Part shown: positions 42,512 through 51,069 of the stretch, one piece after another
Numbering within the stretch: the first letter of the stretch is position 1
How the letters are laid out: every line of letters begins with the position of its first letter
Origin: Ktedonobacterales bacterium
GTDB lineage: Bacteria > Chloroflexota > Ktedonobacteria > Ktedonobacterales > DATBGS01
NCBI GenBank assembly: GCA_036557285.1
Contig: DATBHW010000040.1
Span: 62,001 to 126,000 of the forward strand
Direction: 5' to 3'
Length of the DNA: 64,000 nt
Position numbers and translations under genes: made by a program
Notes under the pieces: model-generated
Seen by the model: only the letters and a program-made list of their open reading frames with translations
Database searches by the model: none
Told to the model about the DNA's origin: nothing

Positions 42512-44446
42512 GTGGATGAGCATGAAAAGTATTCCCGGCCTGATCGGACTTCGCGGCCAATGAGCGGAGATCGCTCGCCAGCGCGGGGCGGGCACGACTT
42601 TGAGCGCCCTTCCCGGCCAGCCGATGGGTCACGGCAGGCCCGTTCAAGGCCGCCAGCACCGCCGCCTTTTGTGAATGGCGATGACAGCCCGAAAGCTGCC
42701 CGCAGCGGTGGACTGTTTAGGAGTCCTTTTCCAGCAGCGCCCAACGCTCCAGCCAACCACCGGGTTCAGGAGCGTTTGCCCTCTGAAGATGAGTTGACGC
42801 ACGCCGGACCGGAGCTATTCCCGCCCCCGTCGCGTCAGCGTGCTGATCACGCTGGCTTTGATGCCAGGGGTTCGCGGCGTCCAATTTCACAGCCCCCAGC
42901 CGACCGGGGAGTGTATGCTGGCGAAGAGGCTGATGACTTCGCTTTTCCGCCGCGACGAGGGCGTAACAGCGATGATGGGCCGAACGCCCCCAGGCGCAGA
43001 AGGCGTGACCGCGACGGAAGCTCAGGCGGGATGCCTCCTCCTGGCAAGCCTGGTGTACCAGCCAGCAAAGAAGCGCCCCGCCGTTCGCGGAGGATGGCGC
43101 TCAAGGTGGTGCTGGCGGTCTTCCTGTTGGGCGCCTGTTCGACGACTTCGTTTGCGGTGGCAAGGTTCTACCAGTTATATACGGTTGCGCAAAGTGTGAC
43201 GGGGAAGGCGCTGCCCAATGTCGGCACTACTAAAGAAAATGTCCAACCTACGGCGTTACCCGATACGCTCACTGGTGTGAATGCGTTCAATTTGCTTTTG
43301 CTGGGCAGCGACAACGATGCGAAGTTTGGCAACGGCGCGGTGCTGACTCAGACCGATATTGTGGTGCGCATTGATCTACAACATCATAAAGTGACGATGG
43401 TATCTATCCCCCGCGATATGTGGATTCCAAGCGATACGGGAAGCTGCTGTCTGAAGCTCGACGAAATCTCTGGCGCTTTAACCTATGGCCCCTCAACCCC
43501 GAAATTAAACGGCTTTGCGCATACCGCAGCCGCTATTGAGAATGACTTCGGCATTCCCATCAGCGCCTATGCCTGGGTCGGACTGGATGGCTTTGTGAAG
43601 GTGATTGATACGCTGGGCGGCGTGGATGTGGATGTGCTGCATCCCATCGTTGACGATGCCTATCCCAAAGACCTTGATCCTCATGGTGATCCCTATGCCT
43701 ACCAGCGCCTCTATATTCCGGCTGGCCCGCAGCACCTGAATGGCGCGGAGGCGCTGAATTATGTGCGCTCGCGCCATTCCGACCTGACGGGCGATTTTGG
43801 GCGTTCGGCGCGCCAGCAGTCAGTGCTGGTGGCGTTGAAGAAGAAATTGGACAGTGGAGCTATATTAAGCAATCTGGATGAATTGGCGAACGACCTGAAA
43901 GACAGCGTGATTACGAGCCTGACGATCCCCCAGGTGCTTTCGCTGGCGAACTTCGCCAGAGGGCTGAAGCCCACAGATTTCATCCAGAAAGTGTTGAGCG
44001 CGCCAACCTATGGGCATAATGCTACGGTGAATGGGAAGTCTGTGGTTCAGCCAGATTGGGGAGCGATCAACGCCACGATCAAACAAATCTTTACTGATTC
44101 GGCCCCACCAGTTGTGAATCTGCATAACCTCACAGCAGCAGATACGCAGACTGTTGCGACAGAGGGCGCGCGCATCCTGATCGAGAACGGCAGCGAGACG
44201 AGCGGGGTTGCCGCTAAGCTCGCAACGATCCTGAAAAATCAAGGGTTTAAGGTGGTGCAGACCACGAATGCCAGCCGAACCTACCTGGCAACCCAGATCG
44301 AGGATTTTAAGCCCCAGTTTGATGGGACATGCCAGGTTCTCAGCAAGATGCTTGGCGTGATTTATCAGGCTTCTACCCAGCCTGCGCCAAAAGGGGTAGA
44401 TATTATCATCATTATTGGCTCCGACACCGCCCCGCAGATTCAGTAG
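42512..44446 (+). CDS. LytR-CpsA-Psr (LCP) family transferase with LytR_C domain
   Basis: 644 residues from GTG 42512. The first 195 residues are disordered and rich in Pro, Arg, Ser and Asp. A single membrane helix follows (MALKVVLAVFLLGACSTTSFAVA). The LCP domain (about 245-450) has FNLLLLGSD, TDIVVRIDLQHHKVTMVSIPRD and NYVRSRHSDLTGDFGRSARQQ with the family's catalytic Arg and Asp residues. The C-terminal 110 residues are a LytR_C domain (RILIENGSETSGVAAKLATIL). LCP enzymes attach glycopolymers to peptidoglycan or proteins at the outer face of the membrane. The 250 bases upstream show no clear promoter. Confidence 0.93.
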   Translation: MDEHEKYSRPDRTSRPMSGDRSPARGGHDFERPSRPADGSRQARSRPPAPPPFVNGDDSPKAARSGGLFRSPFPAAPNAPANHRVQERLPSEDELTHAGPELFPPPSRQRADHAGFDARGSRRPISQPPADRGVYAGEEADDFAFPPRRGRNSDDGPNAPRRRRRDRDGSSGGMPPPGKPGVPASKEAPRRSRRMALKVVLAVFLLGACSTTSFAVARFYQLYTVAQSVTGKALPNVGTTKENVQPTALPDTLTGVNAFNLLLLGSDNDAKFGNGAVLTQTDIVVRIDLQHHKVTMVSIPRDMWIPSDTGSCCLKLDEISGALTYGPSTPKLNGFAHTAAAIENDFGIPISAYAWVGLDGFVKVIDTLGGVDVDVLHPIVDDAYPKDLDPHGDPYAYQRLYIPAGPQHLNGAEALNYVRSRHSDLTGDFGRSARQQSVLVALKKKLDSGAILSNLDELANDLKDSVITSLTIPQVLSLANFARGLKPTDFIQKVLSAPTYGHNATVNGKSVVQPDWGAINATIKQIFTDSAPPVVNLHNLTAADTQTVATEGARILIENGSETSGVAAKLATILKNQGFKVVQTTNASRTYLATQIEDFKPQFDGTCQVLSKMLGVIYQASTQPAPKGVDIIIIIGSDTAPQIQ

Positions 44447-44459
44447 GCTTGATCTGGCG

Positions 44460-45248
44460 TCAAAAATGCAGGCGGTCCCCGTCAGCGGGAAAGATAATAT
44501 CGCCTGCGAACACCCTGGCGGCTTCGCTGCGGGCCTGCTCGACGTTCCAGCCATCATAGAGGCCCAGGTGAACGAGGGCCAGCGCCCCGGCGTGGGCATT
44601 ATGGGCAAGCTGCCCCGCCTGTCCCGCCGTCATATGCCCAACGCGCTCGGCAGACGTACTCTTGCTATCGAGATAGGTGCATTCTAAAATTAACAGATCA
44701 CACCCCTGGGCGAATGTTTCCAGGGCTTTGATTGGCCTGGTGTCGCTGGAGTAGACAACCGTCCAGGCGCTGCCATCGTCGCGCGGGAAGCTTAGTCGCA
44801 ATCCAGCCGTCGGGATGCTATGCTGCACTGGTATGAAGGAGAAAGCGTTGTCTCCGAAGGGCGGGCAAGCGCCGTCTCCTTCAAGACGCTGGATATTCAA
44901 GGCATAGGGAAGCGGCAAGGGGATCTCAAAGGCAAACGTCTGGAGCAGATGATCGACCACTTCCAGAGTTTCAGGCAGCGCCCAGACCCGCAAGGGGGCG
45001 CGCCGCCCTGAAAGGCGCAGGCATTCCAGCAGCGATGGCAGGCCGCCGATATGATCGATATGGGCATGCGTAATGAAGAGGTCGGTGATCGTCTCAGGCT
45101 GGATATTTGCCCGCAGCAGCCCCTGGAAGACGATTGCGCCACAGTCAATCAACATGCCGGTGCGCCCGTCAAAGATGACAAGCGAGGTATAGCCGCGATC
45201 AGCGGTTGGCACAGCGGCGGCGGTGCCAAGGAATGTGACATCTGGCAT
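44460..45248 (-). CDS. Metallo-beta-lactamase fold hydrolase, RNase Z-like
   Basis: 262 residues from ATG 45248, with GAGGGAA just upstream. The N-terminus is VTFLGTAAAVPTADRGYTS and the zinc motif is FITHAHIDHIGGLPSLL. Later ligands are in PVQHSIPTAGLRL, VYSSDTRP and LALVHLG. The layout matches the RNase Z/arylsulfatase-like MBL group; the His-rich exosite typical of tRNase Z is not obvious, so substrate is uncertain. Longer in-frame starts (to 45593) would read through the divergent mobA region and are rejected. Confidence 0.88.
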   Translation of the reverse strand: MPDVTFLGTAAAVPTADRGYTSLVIFDGRTGMLIDCGAIVFQGLLRANIQPETITDLFITHAHIDHIGGLPSLLECLRLSGRRAPLRVWALPETLEVVDHLLQTFAFEIPLPLPYALNIQRLEGDGACPPFGDNAFSFIPVQHSIPTAGLRLSFPRDDGSAWTVVYSSDTRPIKALETFAQGCDLLILECTYLDSKSTSAERVGHMTAGQAGQLAHNAHAGALALVHLGLYDGWNVEQARSEAARVFAGDIIFPADGDRLHF

Positions 45249-45381
45249 ATGCTTTGCTTTTCCCTCTATACTCCTGTTATTTTCTAGTTGTTGTCCCTTA
45301 TATGCGCTTCCCTGAAGGCGCTCTCCCAAAACTCTATCATAGATGCCCTGGCTGGGGCAAGAAGAATGGGATACTGAACCC

Positions 45382-45993
45382 ATGCTACAGAAGGTAAGCG
45401 GCGCTGTTCTTGCCGGTGGGCAGAGTCGGCGCATGGGAAGCGATAAGGCGGCGCTGCTCATCCAGGGAGAGCCTTTGCTGCGGCGCACGACACGGCTGAT
45501 ACGCGCGATTACACCAGAGGTAGCGATCATTGGATCGCCTGAGCGAGCGGCGCTGGTCCCCGACGTTCCCATTATTCCTGATCGCTGGCCCAATCAGGGA
45601 CCGCTTGGCGGGATTGCCACAGCCCTGCACACACTGGCCGGAGAGGCTGTGCTGGTGGTTGGCTGTGATATGCCTTTCTTGAATCCCGAACTGTTGCGCT
45701 ATTTGATTACGCTGGCTGATGGCTATGATGCGGTGTTGGCGCGGGCTGATGGGAAAGCGCATCCATTACACGCCGTCTATCAACGAGGCTGTTTGCCAGT
45801 AATAGAAGCGCAGCTTCTGGCAGGTGATCTCCGGGTGCAGCGTTTCCTGGCAACGCTTGCGGTTCGTTTTGTGGAAGGCGCTGAGCTTGATCGTTTTGAT
45901 CCCCGGCATCTCTCGATGTTTAACGCGAATACCCCACAGGAGTGGGAACAGGCGCTTCAGATGCTTGCAGAGCATGATAGGCAGAAGGAATAG
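45382..45993 (+). CDS. mobA: Molybdenum cofactor guanylyltransferase
   Basis: 203 residues. MobA attaches GMP to molybdopterin to form the MGD cofactor. The nucleotidyltransferase signature is GAVLAGGQSRRMGSDKAAL. GPLGGIATAL and VVGCDMPFLNPELLRYL (metal-binding Asp) follow, then HPLHAVY and a C-terminal FDPRHLSMFNANTPQEW that is typical of the family. ATG 45382 or 45343 could start it; a TATCAT at about 45335 favours 45382. It implies molybdoenzymes elsewhere in the genome. Confidence 0.93.
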   Translation: MLQKVSGAVLAGGQSRRMGSDKAALLIQGEPLLRRTTRLIRAITPEVAIIGSPERAALVPDVPIIPDRWPNQGPLGGIATALHTLAGEAVLVVGCDMPFLNPELLRYLITLADGYDAVLARADGKAHPLHAVYQRGCLPVIEAQLLAGDLRVQRFLATLAVRFVEGAELDRFDPRHLSMFNANTPQEWEQALQMLAEHDRQKE

Positions 45994-46016
45994 TCGTCAT
46001 CCTCATCTTTGCCCGA

Positions 46017-48341
46017 TCAGGGGGGCGGGAAAAGACCTCCCTGGAGGAAGCCGAAGGAGCGGTGTGCTAGCGGAGCGCCATCAGCCGGGCGGAAGACAAA
46101 GAGATGATGACGCAGCAGCATACGGGCTACGATGATGCGGCGTTCTGGCGTTTCGGCCAGAAACCAGGTGGATGCGGATTTTGGACGCACGCCTGCTGCG
46201 CTGATCGCGGGATACGCTCGCTGGATGCGTGGATCAGTAGCTGGAATGCTCTGCAACGAGGCGCACAAACGACAGACGCCTTTCGCGCCGCGACATGTTG
46301 AGCAGATTGGCTGGTTACAGATGGCGCAGGCGACGGTGTGATGCTGGCAGTGGCGCTGGCCGCAGATGGCGCACGCGGCCTGGTGCTGCGCACAGAAGAA
46401 CTTCCCATCTACATGACAGGCAACGATGTGCGCGGGACAATGCCGTCGCCCGCAATCACTGCATGTGGTGAGATGGCTGGCAACACAATGGATGCTATTG
46501 CAGGTGGCGCAAGCGCCAGAGCAGGAAGGACAGAACGGCTGCCTGTCAATGCTGCACACCAGGGTATGGTTGCGGCAGGTGGCGCGCCCGCAGGATCGGC
46601 AGTTGGTCAGCCCCTTTGGGCAGGCTAGCTGGTTGCAAACGTTGCAGGGCAGGGCGTGCTTGCGGCAGAGCGGGTGTCCATGACTGACGCAGAGGGCCGC
46701 GCACCCATAGCCTACTGGCTGCTGGCACTCGTGGCAGGTGGTAGTATGCGGCAGGCAATGAGATCGCCCACATTGCGCGCAGGCTTTGACATGGGTTGAG
46801 CAAAAACGATCAGCGCAGCCTGGGGTTGCGCAGCTCTGAAGATGAATATTGCAGTGGTAGCGTCGGCAATTGGGATCGGCGCAACGCGAGGCGCAGGCGC
46901 TGCAAGTGATTTCACCACAGGTGCGACAAAGAACCTGATCTTTGGCGCAGGTCACTTCGTTGCAGCGCGCGCAGCGCACCGCGCAGTTGACGCAGAGCGG
47001 TGTCTGGTCAATATGGCAGGCGAGGGTATGAGTCGGACAACTGGAGCGCCCGCAGGCGGAGCAGGTACGCGCGCAGGTGACGCAGACCGCGCCGTTAGAG
47101 ACAGCGCAGCGCATCCGATGGTCGGAACAGACATGATGCCCGCAATCTTCGGCCTCGATCAGACAGGTATCACAGATCCTCGCGCCGTCAATAGCGCAAG
47201 CGCCCAGCGGATGCTCGCCGCAGCGCCCGTGTCCACAGCTTGTGCATAGCTGGATACACGCCTGACAAACCAGGTGTGGGGTGCGCTCACAGTAACAGAC
47301 CTGGGCCATGATGCCACCACAGGAGCCACAGGCTGGCAACTGATGTGTGCTGCTGAGCGGGTCAACGTCAATGGCGAGCGGCAGCAAGGCGCTCTGGGGG
47401 GCTGCGTGGTCGGCGCTGACGTGGAAGGTGTAGCGATGCAGTGGGCGGAAGATGGTAATCGCCTCTAGCAGACTGGTGCGGACGATGAGGCGATAACGCT
47501 CGCGGGCCATATCCAGCTTGCGCTCTTTTTCAGCCTCCAGTTCTTGCTGCTCCTGCTGCTGGCGTTCTTGTTCGGCTTTTAGCTGGGCGGCTTCTTCCGC
47601 GCTGAGTATGTCGGCGCTGGTGGGATCGGAGGGTGGCAGTGCAGCGGAGGCCGTCGCCGTGTAAAAGGCCCGAACGCGCGCCAGTTCTTCATCAAGGTGC
47701 CGCGAAACGCTTGATTCGATGGCCTGGGCGCGCTGGCGCACCAGCGGCTGAATGGCGTCGAAGGACAGGCGCAAGGCGCTGACTTCATCGATCTGCGCAA
47801 AGATATGCTCGTCAGGTCGCCCTGGCTTTAAGGGCCGCTGAAGCAGTTTATTGAAGTCATCGCTATCGAGTTGAAGGTTCCCGGTAGCCTGGTCAATGCT
47901 GACCTCAAAAATTTGTTCGATCTTTTCATCGGTCAGATAGGTGGTCTTGATAAGAAAGTGGGTGAGCGGCGCGTAACCGGCGATGACCTCGGCTCCGGCT
48001 GCCTGGCATCCGAGCATCGGCAAGGGGCAGGCGAACTGGGTTGGCGGCGTCGGGTCGCGGCTGATGAGCATGATGGTGGCTGCCTGGGCGCGTTTGCGTA
48101 AAACATCGGTTAGCCGATTCAAGAGCGCGCCGCCGATTGTAACCAGTTCGGCGTCGGGATAGTCGGCCTGGGCGTCGCGCTGGAAGGTGAAGAGCAACTG
48201 CTTTTGATTGGCAAAGATGCGCTGGGCGTCAGAGGGAAGGGTAGCCTGATAAATCTCGCGGCTTATTTCTTCGGGCGAAGCGCCAATGGCGCGCAGCCCA
48301 TCCAGAACAAAACTGCGAAGCTGTAGCTGGTTTATTGGCAT
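46017..48341 (-). CDS. Giant Cys/His-rich multi-finger protein, unknown family
   Basis: 774 residues. Residues 1-225 form a globular region with no domain I can name (VLDGLRAIGASPEEISREIY; LVTIGGALLNRLTDVLRKRA). Residues about 245-290 are a Gln/Glu-rich coiled coil. Residues about 338-700 hold a dense array of zinc-binding motifs, with the recurring unit C-x2-C-G-R-x2-C-x2-H-x3-C (CSACGRSSCPTHTLAC, CAQCGRSHCLPHTTTC, CRSCGRATCRNHTLVC, CSDCGRRHCPAHIVAC, CAICGQRHCQHHTVAC). The last 75 residues are less regular. It is the third gene of an operon, 15 bases after the kinase-Snf2 gene. Zinc binding is very likely; whether it binds nucleic acid or protein is unknown. Confidence 0.8.
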   Translation of the reverse strand: MPINQLQLRSFVLDGLRAIGASPEEISREIYQATLPSDAQRIFANQKQLLFTFQRDAQADYPDAELVTIGGALLNRLTDVLRKRAQAATIMLISRDPTPPTQFACPLPMLGCQAAGAEVIAGYAPLTHFLIKTTYLTDEKIEQIFEVSIDQATGNLQLDSDDFNKLLQRPLKPGRPDEHIFAQIDEVSALRLSFDAIQPLVRQRAQAIESSVSRHLDEELARVRAFYTATASAALPPSDPTSADILSAEEAAQLKAEQERQQQEQQELEAEKERKLDMARERYRLIVRTSLLEAITIFRPLHRYTFHVSADHAAPQSALLPLAIDVDPLSSTHQLPACGSCGGIMAQVCYCERTPHLVCQACIQLCTSCGHGRCGEHPLGACAIDGARICDTCLIEAEDCGHHVCSDHRMRCAVSNGAVCVTCARTCSACGRSSCPTHTLACHIDQTPLCVNCAVRCARCNEVTCAKDQVLCRTCGEITCSACASRCADPNCRRYHCNIHLQSCATPGCADRFCSTHVKACAQCGRSHCLPHTTTCHECQQPVGYGCAALCVSHGHPLCRKHALPCNVCNQLACPKGLTNCRSCGRATCRNHTLVCSIDRQPFCPSCSGACATCNSIHCVASHLTTCSDCGRRHCPAHIVACHVDGKFFCAQHQAACAICGQRHCQHHTVACAICNQPICSTCRGAKGVCRLCASLQSIPATDPRIQRAYPAISAAGVRPKSASTWFLAETPERRIIVARMLLRHHLFVFRPADGAPLAHRSFGFLQGGLFPPP

Positions 48342-48356
48342 AGCGTCGGTTGCCTC

Positions 48357-51026
48357 TTACCCTTCAAATATGTCGTTAATGGCTGCTGCGCCGCGCATGG
48401 ATTGCTCGAAGTCGCTGCGGGCCTGGGCCAGTTTGCTGCCGATTTTGGCGAGCGCGTCGGCCTGCGCGTGAGGGTCGGGGTATTTCAGCCAGAGTTCCCA
48501 TAGCTCGCGCTCAAAGTTAAAGCTCTCATCCATCTCGTCCAACACCATGCCGAGTTCGCCTACCTCCAACTCGAAGAGCCGCAGATAGTGGCGATACAGC
48601 TGCAACAGTTGTTCGGCATAGGTTCCCTGGGAGACGAGCGAATAGATAGAGACATCATAAAGCTGTCCGAGACGATGGACGCGCCCGATACGCTGCTCCA
48701 GCCGCGTGGGATCCCAAGGAATGTCGTAATTGATGACCAGATGGCAAAATTGCAGGTTCAGGCTTTCTTCTACAGGTCGCCCGGCCAACAGAACGCCGCG
48801 CTTGCCCTGGCGAAACTGCTTGAGGGCCTCGCGCCGATCTCGCTCCTGAAGATAGAGCGTCACATCAATGGGCGGGTTGGAAAGGAGCAAGAAACTGTGC
48901 AGGCGCTGGGCTGTTGCGGGATGCTCGACATAGACGATCACGCGATCATCCAGCCGCCGCAAGAGATCGCGCAGCGCAACCTCTTTCGCGTCAATGCCTG
49001 GCTTGCGTACTGCTTCCAACACGTGCTGCCAGTGTGGTTGTTCGCGCAGCGTCTGGCGGGCCTCCAAAAAATCGCGCACGGCCTGGCGGCTGACGCATGC
49101 CGCCTGCAACAGGGGCCGATAGGTGCTGATCCGCTCCCAGTTGTTCGAGAGATGGCCGCCGGTGCAATCATAGCGGATCGCCTGCTCTACCAGAGCATAG
49201 CAGCGCAACTCCTCTCCTTGCAGGGCAATTGGCTGATGCGCTATCTCGCGTTTCTGAGGGAAGCGGATGGTGCTGTCGCGCCGCCGGTTGCGAATCATGA
49301 CCTCGGCCAGCACCGTTTTAAGTTCCTGGCGTTTCTGCGTTTTGTCGGGAGAACGGCTGTCGGCGTAGTGCTGCAAGAAGTCCTGGCGGCTGCGGAACTG
49401 TCCGGGCCGAACGAGCGTCACCAGCGAGAAGAGTTCGCCCAGATGTGCCCGAATAGGCGTGGCCGTCAGGAGCAGCATGTATTTGCGCTGGAGAGCATTG
49501 ACGAAGTGCCAGGTGGCATTAGGTTCGCCAGATTTCTTATAGAGCCGGTGCGCTTCATCCACGATGATGAGATCAAAGGTTTTGCCGATAAAATGATTTC
49601 TGCGCTTGGGCTGGCGCGCGGTGTCCATACTGACGATGACGCGCTCGGATGGACGCCACTTGCGCTTCGAGTCGTAGACGGTGAAATGTTCGTTGATCTT
49701 TTCCTGCATCTCTTGCTGCCATTGGTCAGTGGAGCCTGGACGGACCAGGACGAGGACGCTGCGCACCAGTCCGCGCACGACCAGTTCTTTCAGGACCATT
49801 CCGGCCTCGATAGTCTTGCCCAGCCCTACCTCGTCGGCAAAGATGCCATTGCCGCGCATCTCACGCAGCATCTTGAGTACCGCGTTGTGCTGGTGCGCGT
49901 AGGTATCAATATTGAGCGCGTCCAGGGCGATCAGGCCATCTTCAAAGCCGCGATCCAGGGCTAGCCGTTCACCTTCGGCGCGAAGCAGCAAAAGCTTCAG
50001 GGGAGCCGTTGCTGGCAGGCGCAGACGACTCAGGACAGGGTGATTTTCGATGCGATCTTGCTCAAATTCGGTTGGGCGCAGTTCAACGGAGCGATGCGAG
50101 GTAACAGTGCTTTGCGCGCGCTGTCCTGGCGTCAGGCTATCGCGGCGGGCGCCGCAGATTGGGCAGAAGCGCGCCCCTGGTCTGGTGAGGGTACCGCAGG
50201 TCGTACAAACTTGATCGAGCGTCTGAAGCGCTTCCAGCATCTGAGGAATGCCCGCGTAGCGTCTGGATGGGTCGAAGGCGGTGGCGCGGCGCAGGAGCGC
50301 CCCCAATGCCGGGCTGATCATCCCCTGTGGCCCAGCCAGCGGCGTTCCTGGCGGAAAACTATCAATAGTGTGTCCGGTGAGCAGGTAGGTGAGGGTAGCG
50401 CCCAGCCCGAAAACATCGGTACTTTCGCTAACCGCGTGCGCTTGCTCAGGGGCGGCAAAGCCGGGCGTGCCGAGCCGCAGGGATGGGGCCTCAGCGGCGC
50501 CGTTGCGCAGCGCCCGCGCTGAGCCAAAGTCTATCAGGAACAGGCGGCCATCGGTGGTGCGCATAATGTTCTGTGGCTTGAGGTCGGCGTAGATGAAGCG
50601 CACGCCGTCGGCATCGGGGCGATGCAGATAGGCCAGGACATCCGCGAGGTCAGCCGCCCAGGCCAGTGCCGTTTTTTCGGAGGCGCAGGCCGCGCCTCCG
50701 CCGATCAGCGTATCGAGGGTTTGTCCATCGAGGTAATCGAGAACCAGATACAGCGAGCCGTCGCCTTCGAAATGTTCGCCCAGGCGCGGCAGCGCGCGAT
50801 GTTTGCGGCGGAGCAAGACCTCGATCTCGCTGCTCCATTGCTCGCGGGCCTCGGCCTGATTACCGGACGTGGCAGGATAGACTTTAATCGCCCAGGCTTT
50901 GCCGGTAATGCGGCGATCTATAGCCCGATAGAGGGCGGCCTGCCCTCCAGTGGCAAGCTGCTGCTCCACCTGATAGCGCCCGCCTAACAATTGTCCAACG
51001 GTTAGTACGCTTGTCACGCTGTCCAC
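48357..51026 (-). CDS. Ser/Thr kinase fused to a RapA/HepA-like Snf2 ATPase
   Basis: 889 residues from GTG 51026 (AGAGG four bases upstream). Residues about 12-265 are a protein kinase: LATGGQAALYRA, AIKVYP, catalytic loop YADLKPQN at about 145 and DFGSARA at about 165. The usual HRD is YAD, so catalytic Asp, Lys and Asn are kept but the Arg is lost. A zinc ribbon (CTTCGTLTRPGARFCPICG) lies at about 274-290. From about 370 to 870 is a Snf2-type helicase: ADEVGLGKTIEAGMVLKEL (395), DEAH (489), LLTATPIRAHLGELFSL, and motif VI RLEQRIGRVHRLGQ (779). Such ATPases move along DNA or recycle RNA polymerase. Flanked by a kinase-PQQ gene and the multi-finger gene in one operon. Confidence 0.92.
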   Translation of the reverse strand: MDSVTSVLTVGQLLGGRYQVEQQLATGGQAALYRAIDRRITGKAWAIKVYPATSGNQAEAREQWSSEIEVLLRRKHRALPRLGEHFEGDGSLYLVLDYLDGQTLDTLIGGGAACASEKTALAWAADLADVLAYLHRPDADGVRFIYADLKPQNIMRTTDGRLFLIDFGSARALRNGAAEAPSLRLGTPGFAAPEQAHAVSESTDVFGLGATLTYLLTGHTIDSFPPGTPLAGPQGMISPALGALLRRATAFDPSRRYAGIPQMLEALQTLDQVCTTCGTLTRPGARFCPICGARRDSLTPGQRAQSTVTSHRSVELRPTEFEQDRIENHPVLSRLRLPATAPLKLLLLRAEGERLALDRGFEDGLIALDALNIDTYAHQHNAVLKMLREMRGNGIFADEVGLGKTIEAGMVLKELVVRGLVRSVLVLVRPGSTDQWQQEMQEKINEHFTVYDSKRKWRPSERVIVSMDTARQPKRRNHFIGKTFDLIIVDEAHRLYKKSGEPNATWHFVNALQRKYMLLLTATPIRAHLGELFSLVTLVRPGQFRSRQDFLQHYADSRSPDKTQKRQELKTVLAEVMIRNRRRDSTIRFPQKREIAHQPIALQGEELRCYALVEQAIRYDCTGGHLSNNWERISTYRPLLQAACVSRQAVRDFLEARQTLREQPHWQHVLEAVRKPGIDAKEVALRDLLRRLDDRVIVYVEHPATAQRLHSFLLLSNPPIDVTLYLQERDRREALKQFRQGKRGVLLAGRPVEESLNLQFCHLVINYDIPWDPTRLEQRIGRVHRLGQLYDVSIYSLVSQGTYAEQLLQLYRHYLRLFELEVGELGMVLDEMDESFNFERELWELWLKYPDPHAQADALAKIGSKLAQARSDFEQSMRGAAAINDIFEG

Positions 51027-51069
51027 GCATCCTCTTCGTATAGACTCATGCCTGCGGCGCTCTGGCGGC

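Noticed and set aside
48588-49964. 458-codon plus-strand frame inside the kinase-Snf2 gene
   Set aside because: Antisense to clear helicase motifs; no motifs of its own.
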